DNA from: CAVVGB01 sp963747715
GTDB lineage: Bacteria > Actinomycetota > Thermoleophilia > Gaiellales > Gaiellaceae
Direction of reading: 5' to 3'
NCBI GenBank assembly: GCA_963747715.1
Contig: CAVVGB010000006.1
Location: 1-59,047 of the forward strand
DNA length: 59,047 bases
Shown: positions 24,460 to 33,299 of the stretch, piece after piece
How the letters are laid out: each line of letters begins with the position of its first letter
Numbering within the stretch: the first letter of the stretch is position 1
Program-made: the position numbers and the translations under genes
The notes under the pieces: model-generated
What the model saw: the letters and a program-made list of their open reading frames with translations, nothing else
Databases searched by the model: none
What the model was told of the DNA's origin: nothing

Positions 24460-24465
24460 TAGGCT
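24460..24465 (+). promoter_or_regulatory. -10-like TAGGCT before a leaderless start
   Basis: TAGGCT ends 7 nt before the ATG at 24473 (4 nt before an in-frame ATG at 24470). No Shine-Dalgarno sequence. The same hexamer stands upstream of genes at 28416 and 54594. Confidence 0.4.
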
Positions 24466-24472
24466 CTAGATG

Positions 24473-25547
24473 ATGCGTTGGGTCGTAGGGGTCTTGCTCG
24501 CCGCGCTCGTTCCTCGTCGCGCCCGCGACGGCGGACGGCGCGCGCCTGGTCCGGGTGGCCGGCGGCTTCGACATGAGCATCTACGCGACGAAACGGTTCG
24601 GCTCCCTTTACGTCGTCGAGCAAGACGGTCAGATCTGGCGCAAGCGCTCCGGCACGCGCTCGCTCTTCCTCGACATTCGCGGCGACGTTCGCTGCTGTGG
24701 CGAGGAGGGCTTGCTCTCCTTTGCTTTCGACGGCTCGTATCGGACGAATCGCTACATCTACGTCAACTATGTGAACAACCGCAGCAACCTCGTCTTCGCT
24801 CGTTACCGGGCCAACTCGAGGTTGACGAAGGTCCGTGCAAGCTCGAAGCGTGTGATGACGCGCGTCTCCCATCCCGGTGAGGGGAATCACAACGGCGGGA
24901 TGATCGTGTGGGGGCCCGACGACCGGTTGTATGCGAGCACCGGAGACGGTGGAGGAAGCTGCGACACGAGCGACAACGCGCAAGACACGTCATCGTTGCT
25001 CGGGAAGGTCTTCAGTCTCGATCCGCGCGACCTGTCCGCTGCGCCACGCCTCGAGGTCTACGGCCTGCGCAACCCGTTCCGCTTCTCGTTCGACCGGGCG
25101 ACCGGCGGCTTCTACGTCGGAGACGTCGGGCAGGGCAACTGGGAGGAGGTCAGCACCCAGGCTTCGTTGGGTGGCGCGCTCACGAACTACGGCTGGCGGG
25201 TCTACGAGGGCTTCGCCTTCAACCCCTGCGGTGACACGACGCTGAGCGGCCCCGCCGGTCACCACGAGCCCATCGACGTCTACAGCCACTCGGCCGGCCG
25301 GTCGGTCATCGGGGGCTTCGTCTACCGCGGCAACACCCTGAAGTGGCTGCGCGGTTCGTACCTCTTCTCGGACTTCTACGGCGGTCGCATCTGGCGGCTC
25401 GTCTTTCGCAACGGGACGCTCGAGCGCGACCGTACGAGTGTTCTCAACACGGGCTTCAACGTCTCGTCGTTCGGCGAGACCGCGAACGGCGAGCTTCTCG
25501 TCGTCTCCTACGGCGGCACGATCTACAAGCTCGCGCCGAACTCCTAG
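24473..25547 (+). CDS. PQQ-type glucose/sorbosone dehydrogenase, secreted, one frameshift
   Basis: About 358 residues joined. A hydrophobic signal (MRWVVGVLLAALV) meets the second frame at LVAPATADG near 24512, with one extra base at the join. The beta-propeller carries the family motifs: SLYVVEQDGQIW, EEGLLSFAFD, GNHNGGMIVWGPDD, YASTGDGGG, YGLRNPFRFSFD, VGDVGQGNWEEV and TNYGWRVYEG. The histidine and arginine residues used for PQQ and substrate in soluble glucose dehydrogenases are in these stretches. Whether PQQ is bound cannot be told. Typical role: periplasmic/extracellular aldose oxidation. Confidence 0.8.
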
Positions 25548-25552
25548 TTGCG

Positions 25553-25597
25553 CTTCCTCACGCTCCCTCGAGCGCCGCTGGCAAGGGAGCCAACGGA
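25553..25597. repeat. Intergenic repeat, family B copy 4
   Basis: GCGCTTCCTCACGCTCCCTC then GAGCGCCGCTGGCAAGGGAG resembles the tract at 411-464 (shared CTTCC.CA.GC.CTCCC, CTCGA, CTGGCAAGGGAG). CTCCCT can pair with AGGGAG. It directly follows the stop of the dehydrogenase. Confidence 0.4.
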
Positions 25598-25683
25598 GCG
25601 GGCGCGAGACAGTACACACAGACGTACGGCGAGCGCCCGCGATCGCAGGATCCTGCCGCCAGCGGCGTTAGCCTTCCCGCGAA

Positions 25684-25700
25684 GCCCGGCTTCGCCGGGC
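25684..25700 (+). terminator. Short stem-loop
   Basis: GCCCGGC-TTC-GCCGGGC, a 7-bp GC hairpin. No T-run, and 23 nt before the rhodanese start. It may be a terminator of the upstream gene or a leader element. Confidence 0.3.
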
Positions 25701-25723
25701 CAGAGCGGAAGGCGGCGAGGCGC

Positions 25724-26462
25724 GTGAGGTTTCAGTTCGTCGACTGCCGGTGGCAGTTGGGGGAGCCGGAGCTCGGGCGCCGGTTGTATCTCGAGGGCCA
25801 CATTCCCGGCGCGTCTTTCATCGACGTCGAGCGCGAGCTGTCCGTAGGGCAGCCGGCCGGGAACGGTCGGAGGGCGGCACCCGCTTCCGTCTGCGGAGGA
25901 CTTCGCCGCTTCGGCCGGCCGGGCGGGCATCGGCCCGGAGGTCTTCGTCGTCGCCTACGACCAGGGGATGAACGGCGGCGCGGCGCGGCTCTGGTGGCTG
26001 CTCCGTCATTTCGGGCACGACGACGTTGCGGTGCTGGACGGTGGGATCGGCGCGTGGCTCGGCCCGCTGCGGGCCGGGGAAGAGGAGATCGAGGAGACTC
26101 GCTTCGAGGCGCGGGAGCGGAGCGGCGACGCAGTCGGCGCGGAGGAGCTCGAGTCCCGTCTCGGTGAGGGCGGGCTTGTCGTGGTGGACGCGCGCGCCGC
26201 GGAGCGATACCGCGGCGACGTCGAGCCCGTCGACCCGGTCGCCGGCCGCATCCCGGGCGCGCGCAATCTGCCGTACACCGGCGACGGTGAGTTGCCGCAC
26301 GAGCTTCTGAACGCCGAGGAGCTCGTCGTGTACTGCGGCTCCGGAGTCACTGCCTGCGTCGACCTCCTCTGGCTCGCCCGCGCCGGTCGCCCAGACGCCA
26401 AGCTCTACCCGGGCTCGTGGAGCGACTGGTGCGCCCGCGGACTCCCTGCCGAGCGCGGCTGA
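25724..26462 (+). CDS. Rhodanese-type sulfurtransferase, frameshifted once
   Basis: About 245 residues joined at 25875 (one extra base). Domain 1 begins at GTG VRFQFVDCRW, with the EGHIPGASFIDVERELS motif, FVVAYDQGMNGGAARLWW and LDGGIGAW. Domain 2 has VDARAAERYRG, GRIPGARNLPY and the active-site loop VVYCGSGVTACVDLL with its catalytic cysteine. This is the two-domain thiosulfate/mercaptopyruvate sulfurtransferase layout, slightly shorter than the usual 280 residues. The short distance from the GTG to the first rhodanese strand supports the start. Cytoplasmic. Confidence 0.8.
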
Positions 26463-26465
26463 CCG

Positions 26466-26831
26466 TCAGGCGCTGGGCGGCTGGACGGAGTCGTCCGGCT
26501 CGAAGAGCGAGAACGAGTTGCCCTCGGTGTCCTTGCAGCGGGCGAACCAGCCGATCTCCGGGATGGGCTGCTTCTCGTCCGCCTCGCCGCCGGCGTCGCG
26601 GACCTTCGCGCACGCGGCGTCGATGTCCTCGGCGAAGAAATAGACGATCGGCCCCTGCTCACTCGACTGCTGCGCGTACACCGCGCCGGGCGGCTCGACA
26701 CCGTCCGTCATGAGGTATTCGAACTCGGGCATCGCGTCGCGGAAGGACCAGCCGAACACCGACTCGTAAAAACCTCGCGCGCGCTTGGTGTCCTTCGCCG
26801 GGAGCTCGAAGTGGACGATGCTGTTTGCCAT
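26466..26831 (-). CDS. VOC-family protein (glyoxalase fold)
   Basis: 121 residues, ATG. SIVHFELPAKDTKRARGFYE starts the first beta-alpha-beta-beta-beta module, and VYFFAEDIDAACAKVRDAGG with CKDTEGNSFSLFEPDD the second. The HFE, VYF and terminal LFE positions of the metal-dependent VOC folds are only partly kept. Functions in this family include lactoyl-glutathione lyase, dioxygenase and antibiotic sequestration; none can be singled out. Downstream of and close to the cyclodeaminase gene, on the same strand. Confidence 0.75.
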   Translation of the reverse strand: MANSIVHFELPAKDTKRARGFYESVFGWSFRDAMPEFEYLMTDGVEPPGAVYAQQSSEQGPIVYFFAEDIDAACAKVRDAGGEADEKQPIPEIGWFARCKDTEGNSFSLFEPDDSVQPPSA

Positions 26832-26843
26832 GCCTGCTCCTTT

Positions 26844-27803
26844 CTACTCGACGTCGACCGCGGTGATTCCGACGAACTCCTTCGCGTCCGCGTTGGAGCG
26901 GTAGCGCTCGTAGACCGCCAAGGCTACTGCGAGATCCTGAACCGCGAGGCCGGTGGAGTCGAACACGGTGATGTCCTCCTCGCCGCCGCGACCCTCCTCC
27001 TGACCGAGCAGCACCCGGCCGAGCTCAGCGACGTCCTCGCGCTTGAGCCGCCCATCCGCCGCGGCGCGCGCGATGTCGCCGTTGTGGCTCGCCTGCTCCC
27101 ACTCGTCGCAGACGACGGTGACGCGCAGGAGCTCCTCGACGGCGATCTCGGCCTTGCCGGGACCGTCGGCGCCCATCAGGCTCACGTGCTGGCCCGGCTG
27201 CAGGGAATCGCGTCCGAAGAGGATCTCCGCGCCGGGCGTGACCGTTACGACGACGTCGGAGGCGAACGCCTCCTCGCGCTCCACCGCCCGCGCGCCTAGC
27301 TCCTCGGCGACTCGCTCGGCCTGTCCCCGGCGGGCATCCCAAAGCGCCACGGACCGCCCCCGCGCGACGAACGTCCGCGCGACGGCGCGGCCGTTCACGC
27401 CGCACCCGATTACCGCGGCCGTGCCGCCGTCCTGAACGCCCAGGGTCTCCGCCGCGAGCACGGCGGCGGCGCCGGTTCGCAACGCGGTGACGGCGCCCGC
27501 ATCCAGCAACGCGCGCAGCTCACCTGTCGCGCCGTCGGAGAGTAGGACGACGCCGCTCACGGTGGGCAAGCCGCGCGCCGGATTGCCGGGGAACGACGTC
27601 ACCCACTTCAGCACCGCGTGCCCGGCGCCGGCCGCCGGCATGGCGCGAAAGTCGCCGTCGGGCGGTGCGGGCACGTACACCTTCGAAGGCATCGACCACT
27701 CGCCGCGCGCGTGCGCGACGAACGCCTCGCGTACCGCCTCGAGCGCATCAGCCGGGTCGAGCGCCGCGTACACGTGCCGCGCGGAGAAGAAGGGAACGCT
27801 CAC
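26844..27803 (-). CDS. Ornithine cyclodeaminase/mu-crystallin family protein
   Basis: 319 residues from GTG 27803 (VSVPFFSARHVYAALD); upstream in-frame sequence is unrelated arginine-rich translation. Rossmann NAD(P)-binding motif VIGCGVNGRAVARTF, preceded by the ALLDAGAVTALRTGAAAVLA helix, and followed by SLMGADGPGKAEI and DITVFDSTGLAVQDLA. This is the cyclodeaminase/alanine-dehydrogenase-like family, which includes proline-forming enzymes and imine reductases. The start codon overlaps the methyltransferase stop by 4 nt (GTGA), indicating translational coupling. Confidence 0.8.
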   Translation of the reverse strand: MSVPFFSARHVYAALDPADALEAVREAFVAHARGEWSMPSKVYVPAPPDGDFRAMPAAGAGHAVLKWVTSFPGNPARGLPTVSGVVLLSDGATGELRALLDAGAVTALRTGAAAVLAAETLGVQDGGTAAVIGCGVNGRAVARTFVARGRSVALWDARRGQAERVAEELGARAVEREEAFASDVVVTVTPGAEILFGRDSLQPGQHVSLMGADGPGKAEIAVEELLRVTVVCDEWEQASHNGDIARAAADGRLKREDVAELGRVLLGQEEGRGGEEDITVFDSTGLAVQDLAVALAVYERYRSNADAKEFVGITAVDVE

Positions 27804-28396
27804 GAGCGCGGTTCTCCGATGTAGCGAAACCCGATCGCCTGGATCACGTCGTCGTCGATCAGGCGCCGTTCCTCCGCTTCCTCGATGTTCGCGTGCGCAT
27901 CGCGGTGCAGGTACGGGAGCCATGCAAAGGACCGCTCGGTGAAGTGCGCGTCCAGCTCTTCCCGCATCGCCCCGTAGCTATGGAGCCCGTCATGCTCCTC
28001 CTCCCAACGCTCGCGCCCACCCTCGGCCGGCTCGCCGCGACGCGGGTAGAACCAGCCCGCGGTCGCCTCGTCCATCCGGTCCCACGCAAACTCGTCGAGC
28101 ATGAGGACGCCATCCTCGCCGAGGATCCGCACGACCTTCTCGAGAGCGGCTCCGAGATCGTGGATGTGATGGAGCGACCTGCTCGCGATGACCGCGTCGA
28201 ACGGGCCCGACTCGTCGAAGGCCTCGAACGACACGCGGCGAAAGACGTCGCCTTCGGGCGCATCGGGGTCGATCGCCAACACGTCGTAGCGCGCCGCCGC
28301 CAGCGCGCGCGCGAGCTCACCGCTCCCACACCCGATCTCGAGGATGCGCCCGGGCGGAGGCCGCAGGCGAGTGAGGACGAACGGTGCGAAGTCCAT
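27800..28396 (-). CDS. Class I SAM-dependent methyltransferase
   Basis: 198 residues from ATG 28396. ILEIGCGSGELARALAA is motif I, YDVLAIDPDAPEGDV motif post-I, and FDAVIASRSLHHIHDL motif II with the characteristic hydrophobic-HHI run. The C-terminal part is rich in aromatic and acidic residues (WFYPRRGEPAEGGRERWEEE). The substrate is unknown. First gene of the minus-strand run ending in the VOC gene. Its start lies only 19 nt from the divergent HMG-CoA lyase start. Confidence 0.8.
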   Translation of the reverse strand: MDFAPFVLTRLRPPPGRILEIGCGSGELARALAAARYDVLAIDPDAPEGDVFRRVSFEAFDESGPFDAVIASRSLHHIHDLGAALEKVVRILGEDGVLMLDEFAWDRMDEATAGWFYPRRGEPAEGGRERWEEEHDGLHSYGAMREELDAHFTERSFAWLPYLHRDAHANIEEAEERRLIDDDVIQAIGFRYIGEPRS

Positions 28397-28415
28397 CGTT
28401 AGGCTGAAGCTTGCC

Positions 28416-29295
28416 GTGAAGGTGGTCATCTGCGACGTCGGGCCACGGGACGGGCTCCAGAACGAATCCGCGGTCCTCGAGCCCGCCGTCCGCGCCGACC
28501 TGGTCAACCGCCTTGCCGCCAGCGGCCTCCGGCGCATCGAGGCTGCGAGCTTCGTCAACCCCGAGCGCGTGCCTCAGATGGGCGGCGCCGAGGAAGTCGT
28601 CGGCGCGCATCGAGCGCCGCGACGGCGTCGCCTACGCCGGCCTCGTCCTCAACTTGAAGGGCGCCGAACGCTTCGCGGCCACGAACCTCGACCGGCTGCA
28701 CTTCACCCTCGCCGCCACCGAGACGTTCAACCAGCGCAACGCCAACGCTTCCATCGCCGACTCGCTCACCACTCTCGCCCACCTCGAGACCGACCGTCCG
28801 GTGAGCGTCTCGATCAGCGTCTCGTTCGGCTGCCCATTCGAGGGCGCTGTCGACCCGGACAGAGTTCTCACGATCGCCGACAAAGCGGTCGAGGCCGGGG
28901 CGGAGGAGGTCGTCTTCGCTGACACGATCGGCGTTGCCGTCCCGCGGCAGGTCGAGCAGCTCGTGCGCGCAGGCGCAAAAAGCCTCCCGGCCGTCGGCGG
29001 CCACTTCCACAACACGCGCAACACCGGCTTCGCCAACGCGCACGCCGCACTCGCAGCGGGTGCCACCGTCCTCGACGCGTCGGTCGGCGGCCTCGGCGGC
29101 TGTCCCTTCGCACCGAAGGCGACCGGCAACATCGCCACCGAGGACCTCGTGTACATGCTCGAGGGTGAGGGGATCGAGACCGGGGTCGATCTCGAAGCGC
29201 TCATCGGCGTCTCGCAGTGGCTCGAGGGCGTTCTCGGACGCACGCTGCCCGGGCAGGTTTACCGCGCCGGCGCCTTTGCCCCTGTCTCGGGCTAG
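28416..29295 (+). CDS. mvaB: HMG-CoA lyase family (mvaB-type), frameshifted once
   Basis: About 293 residues joined near 28608, where one extra base sits in a GGCGCGC run. The GTG start gives VKVVICDVGPRDGLQNES, the conserved entry motif with the metal-binding aspartate. AASFVNPERVPQMG, HFHNTRNTGFANA, and the signature GLGGCPFAPKATGNIATEDL with the catalytic cysteine identify hydroxymethylglutaryl-CoA lyase, which cleaves HMG-CoA to acetoacetate and acetyl-CoA in leucine breakdown. Related lyases act on other 3-hydroxyacyl-CoAs. TAGGCT lies 10 nt upstream of the start. Its stop overlaps the downstream glycosyltransferase start. Confidence 0.85.
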
Positions 29296-30787
29296 CGTCG
29301 CGGCCTGGGCGGCGATCGCCGCCTCGGTCGGCTTTCTTCTCGCGCGAATCGTTCCGGACGTCGGCGGCAAGCCGCTTTTCGAAGACGAGGCCGTCTCGGG
29401 CCTGATCAGCGCGCGCCCGCTCGGCGAGATCATCCTCACGACCGTCTGGGATCGCGGCGGCGCGCCGCTGCACTTCCTCCTGGCGCACCTCGCCTTTCAG
29501 TTCGACGCGTCGGCGGAGGCGCTTCGCTGGCTGTCCGTCGTCTTCGCCATCGGAACTGTGCTCGTCTGCTACGACCTCGGCCGCCGTCTGGCCGGCCAGA
29601 TCGCCGGCGTGGGCGCGGGCGTCGTCGCGGCGACCTCCGGGATGCTGGCCGTCTACGGGAGCTTCGGGCGGATGTACGCGCTCCTTGCCTTCGTCTCGGC
29701 GCTCGCGGCCACGCTCTTCGTGCGCGCGCTCGACGAGCGCACCAGGAGCGCCTCGGTCGCCGCGGCTGCAGCCGCATGGCTCCTTCCCGCGGTGCATCCA
29801 TACGGCGGGATCGTCGTCGCGATCGAAGCCGCCGTCGCCCTCGCCGTCTGGCGCGGCCGGCCGCTTCGACCCGCGCTTCCGGTCCTCGCCATCGGGCTCG
29901 CCATGATCCCCTTCGCCGTCGCTGATCTCCGCCTGGCGAACCGCTTCGAGGTGAGCGGCGAGGCCAAGGACCGCCTCGCCACCTGGGACGAGGCGTGGGA
30001 CCAGCTCAGCTCCGCGGTGAGCGGCTTCGCCGGAGCAGAAGGACTGACGCTCGCGGTCTTCCTCGGGCTGGCGCTCGGCGGCGCCGTCCTTCTGCTGCGG
30101 CGCCGTCCCGAGCTCGTCGTCTGGGGCCTGCTCGCGCTCGCGGCGCCGCCTCTGCTTGCGGCGCTCGTCCGCACCGGCCGGGCGCCGGATCTCTCCCCGC
30201 GGCACCTGATCTTCGTGCTGCCCTTCTTCGCCGCGGCCGTGGGGACGGCGGTCGCCCGCCTGCCCTGGCCGCCGATCGCGCTCGCCGCCGTCTCGGCCGT
30301 GGCCGTGTTCTCGGCCCAGGGCATCGTCGACCCACGGACGATCACCTACACGGCCGCCCTGGGGAGCGACGAGGCCCTCGCCGAGCCCTCTGCCTGGCTC
30401 GAGGAGCGGGTGGGGGAGGGCGACGTCCTCTATCCCTACTCCTCTGTCTTCCTCGCCGCGCTGCCCGAGGCCGGAGAGGCGGTCAGCCTCCCGCGCGGCC
30501 AATCTCAGTCACTCCTGGCGGCGGTCGAGCGGCTCGACTACCCCGTCCATGACCTGTTCGTGGCCATCCCGGCCGAGGGGCCGCTCGGCGCCTGGACGAT
30601 CGTCCACTCGCCCGGCCCGATCGCCGATGCCAGGGGCCTTCTCGAGCGAACGCTGGGCACGCTCCAGGCTCAGCGCGCGACCCTCCCGGCGAACTCCCCC
30701 GAGCCACTGCAAGACTGGTTCGGCCTCAACGAGACCGTCCTCTGCGAGGCGCTTTCGACCCTGGACACGGAATGTGTTAGTGAATAG
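29276..30787 (+). CDS. GT39-like membrane glycosyltransferase
   Basis: About 503 residues from TTG 29276, the last usable start before the first membrane helix (VAAWAAIAASVGFLLARIV). Loop 1 has the catalytic-region acidic residues FEDEAVSGL, as in ArnT/PMT-type GT-C enzymes, followed by RGGAPLHFLLAHL and WLSVVFAIGTVLVCYDLGRR. About ten transmembrane helices (to about residue 350) precede a soluble C-terminal domain. This family uses lipid-linked sugars to modify surface molecules or proteins. It starts 20 nt inside the preceding gene's end. No sugar or acceptor can be assigned. Confidence 0.7.
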   Translation: MPLSRASVAAWAAIAASVGFLLARIVPDVGGKPLFEDEAVSGLISARPLGEIILTTVWDRGGAPLHFLLAHLAFQFDASAEALRWLSVVFAIGTVLVCYDLGRRLAGQIAGVGAGVVAATSGMLAVYGSFGRMYALLAFVSALAATLFVRALDERTRSASVAAAAAAWLLPAVHPYGGIVVAIEAAVALAVWRGRPLRPALPVLAIGLAMIPFAVADLRLANRFEVSGEAKDRLATWDEAWDQLSSAVSGFAGAEGLTLAVFLGLALGGAVLLLRRRPELVVWGLLALAAPPLLAALVRTGRAPDLSPRHLIFVLPFFAAAVGTAVARLPWPPIALAAVSAVAVFSAQGIVDPRTITYTAALGSDEALAEPSAWLEERVGEGDVLYPYSSVFLAALPEAGEAVSLPRGQSQSLLAAVERLDYPVHDLFVAIPAEGPLGAWTIVHSPGPIADARGLLERTLGTLQAQRATLPANSPEPLQDWFGLNETVLCEALSTLDTECVSE

Positions 30788-30789
30788 CG

Positions 30790-31614
30790 ATGCTCCGTAA
30801 GGCCCTTGGGTTCTTTGCGGTCCTGCTCGGGATCTGGGTGGTCTGGGAGGCCTTCAAGTACGTGGCCGAAGCGGCCGAGCTCACGTGGCCGTTCCCGGTC
30901 AACGACCGCACCCTCCCGCACGTGCACGACATCATCGGGCAGCTGTTCGAACCCTCGCGGCGCAACGGGCCGCTCCTCATCGAAGTGCTCTGGGACGCGG
31001 CGCTCTTCACCGCGAAGGAAGCGTTCGTCGGCTTCATCCTCGGCGCTGTTGTCGGCTTCGTGATCGGCGTCGTCCTCGTCCACTCGCAGCTGCTCGTGCG
31101 CGGCTTCCTGCCCTACATCGTCGCGTCGCAGACTGTTCCGATCCTCGCGGTCGCACCGATGGTGGTTATCTGGCTCGGCGGACGCGGGCTTCCCGACTGG
31201 TTCTCCGTCTCCGTGATCGCCGCCTACTTGACGTTCTTCCCCGTCACGATCAACACGCTGCGCGGCCTCCACTCCGCCGACCCGCGCGCACTCGAGCTCA
31301 TGCGCTCCTACGCGGCGAGCGCGTGGAAGATCCTCTGGAAGCTACGCGTCCCCGCCGCGCTGCCGTACCTCTTCGCCGCGCTCAAGATCTCCGCGACGGC
31401 AAGCATCGTAGGCGCGATCATCGGCGAGCTGCCCGCGTCGATCCAAGGCGGGCTCGGCGGCGCCATCCTCAACTTCAACCAGTACTACGCGACCTCACCG
31501 CCCAGCCTGTGGGCGACGAACCTGATCGCGACGCTCCTCGGCATCACGTTCTTCCTCGCCGTCGTGATCGCCGAGAAACTCGTGGTCCGCCGCGCCCCGG
31601 AGCACTTCGCATGA
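30790..31614 (+). CDS. ABC importer permease (NMT1-associated, SsuC/ThiX type) 1
   Basis: 274 residues, about six transmembrane helices: an N-terminal helix (ALGFFAVLLGIWVVWEAF), then a five-helix core. The EAA motif region appears as RSYAASAWKILWKLRVPAAL, with PILAVAPMVVIWLG upstream. The stop overlaps the ATPase start by 4 nt (ATGA). Part of a five-gene run with an ATPase, a second permease, a substrate-binding lipoprotein and dihydropyrimidinase, hence a likely pyrimidine or hydantoin importer. It starts 2 nt after the glycosyltransferase stop. Confidence 0.85.
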   Translation: MLRKALGFFAVLLGIWVVWEAFKYVAEAAELTWPFPVNDRTLPHVHDIIGQLFEPSRRNGPLLIEVLWDAALFTAKEAFVGFILGAVVGFVIGVVLVHSQLLVRGFLPYIVASQTVPILAVAPMVVIWLGGRGLPDWFSVSVIAAYLTFFPVTINTLRGLHSADPRALELMRSYAASAWKILWKLRVPAALPYLFAALKISATASIVGAIIGELPASIQGGLGGAILNFNQYYATSPPSLWATNLIATLLGITFFLAVVIAEKLVVRRAPEHFA

Positions 31615-32440
31615 GCGCGAACCAGGCAGTCGTCTCGCTTCGCAAGGTGACGAAGCAATTCGGTCAGGGAGACGTCGTCGCGCTCGACTCGATCGACCTC
31701 GAGGTCAAGCCGGGCGAGCTCGTCTCCCTGATCGGGCCGTCCGGCTGCGGGAAGTCGACGCTCCTGCGAATCGTCGGCGACCTGATCCAGCCCTCGGCGG
31801 GAGAAGCGGTGGTCAACGGCAAGCCGGCGCACCAGGCGCGGCTCGACCGTGACTACGGGATCGTCTTCCAGGACGCCGTGCTCTACGACTGGCGCACGGT
31901 CTCGAAGAACATCTCACTCCCGCTCGAGATGCTCGGCTGGGACCGCGGCCGCCGCGCGAACCGCGTGCGCGAGATGATCGAGCTCGTCGATCTCGGCGGC
32001 TTCGAGAACCACCACCCGTGGCAACTCTCCGGCGGAATGCAGCAGCGCGTCGCGATCGCGCGCGCACTCTCCTTCGATCCGCCGCTCCTGCTCATGGACG
32101 AGCCGTTCGGCGCGCTCGACGAGATGACGAGAGAGCGCCTCAACATGGAGCTCCTGCAGATCTGGCAGCGGAGCGGGGGGACGATTCTCTTCGTCACGCA
32201 CTCCATCTCGGAGGCCGTCTTCCTCTCGACACGCGTCGTCGTCATGTCCAGCCGGCCCGGTCGCATCACCGGCATCGTCGACATCGACCTGCCGCAGCCG
32301 CGCACGGTCGACACACGCGAGGAGTCGCGCTTCTTCGAGCTCGTCACCGAGGTGCGCGAGCTTCTCCGCGGTGGCGGCGCCCGGCGCCCGCCGACACGAC
32401 GACCGAGGAAGAGCTGATCGCCGCGGAGGAAGGCTTGTGA
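31611..32440 (+). CDS. ABC importer ATPase, frameshifted near 3' end
   Basis: Nitrate/sulfonate/taurine-type ATPase of about 275 residues. Walker A GPSGCGKST, Q-loop FQDAVLYDWRT, signature QLSGGMQQR, Walker B LLLMDEPFGALD, H-switch VTHSISEAVF. The read frame stops at 32417, but the adjacent frame gives ADTTTEEELIAAEEGL and a TGA at 32438-32440 that overlaps the next start as GTGA. The gene order and overlap therefore argue for one missing base near 32380 and an end at 32440. It energises both flanking permeases. Confidence 0.85.
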
Positions 32441-33273
32441 GCCAGGCTCCCGTCGCCGTCCAGCCGCTCCCGCGCGGAACGCTCGGGCGGCGCGTCGGCA
32501 GGCGCGTGCAGGACTGGGCGCCGGCGGTCGTCGTCTTCATCCTCGTGATCGCGGCGTGGGAGGGGCTCGTCCGCGCCCTCGACGTGCAGCGCTTCCTGCT
32601 GCCGCCGCTCTCGGACATCCTCGCGGAGATCAGGGACAACCCCGACACGTTCATAACAGCCGCGCGCATCACGTTCATCGAGGCGCTCGGCGGCTTCCTG
32701 ATCGGCTCGATCGCCGCGATCCTCGTCGCGCTCATGCTCGCCCACTGGCGCGGCCTCGGGAGCGCGATCATGCCGTACGCGATCGCCGCCAACGCGATCC
32801 CGATCATCGCTTTCGCCCCGATCACGAACAACTGGTTCGGGGCGATCGACCCCGAGTCGAAGATGGCGATCGCAGCCGTCATCTGCTTCTTCCCGGTGTT
32901 CGTGAACACGCTGCGGGGGCTGACGTCCGTCCGGCCGACTCAGATCGAGCTGATGCGCTCGTACGCGGCCGGCGAGGTGGACGTCTTCAGGCGCGTTCGC
33001 ATACCGAACGCGCTCCCGTACGTCTTTACGGGGTTGAAGGTGGCGACCGTACTCGCGATGATCGGCGCCATCGTTGGCGATTACTTCGGAGGATCCGCGA
33101 ACTCGCTCGGCACGAAGATCCGCCAGTCCGCGGGCTACTTCGACTTCGAGACGGCCTGGGCGGCGATCCTCGTCGCCAGCGTCCTCGGGATCGGGTTCTA
33201 CGCCGCCGTCGCCCTGGCGGAGCGATTGACCATGGGATGGCATCCTTCCGCCCGTGCAGGGCGGGCGGAATGA
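32437..33273 (+). CDS. ABC importer permease 2
   Basis: 278 residues from GTG 32437, which overlaps the corrected ATPase stop. It has a soluble basic N-terminus, then six helices. PIIAFAPITNNWFG and the EAA region MRSYAAGEVDVFRRVRIPNA match permease 1, so the transporter is a heterodimeric pair. GDYFGGSANSLGTKIRQSAG follows in the periplasmic-side loop. Its C-terminus abuts the substrate-binding protein gene by 26 nt. Confidence 0.85.
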   Translation: MSQAPVAVQPLPRGTLGRRVGRRVQDWAPAVVVFILVIAAWEGLVRALDVQRFLLPPLSDILAEIRDNPDTFITAARITFIEALGGFLIGSIAAILVALMLAHWRGLGSAIMPYAIAANAIPIIAFAPITNNWFGAIDPESKMAIAAVICFFPVFVNTLRGLTSVRPTQIELMRSYAAGEVDVFRRVRIPNALPYVFTGLKVATVLAMIGAIVGDYFGGSANSLGTKIRQSAGYFDFETAWAAILVASVLGIGFYAAVALAERLTMGWHPSARAGRAE

Positions 33274-33299
33274 GGGTTCGGACAGAAAGGGGAAGGTGA

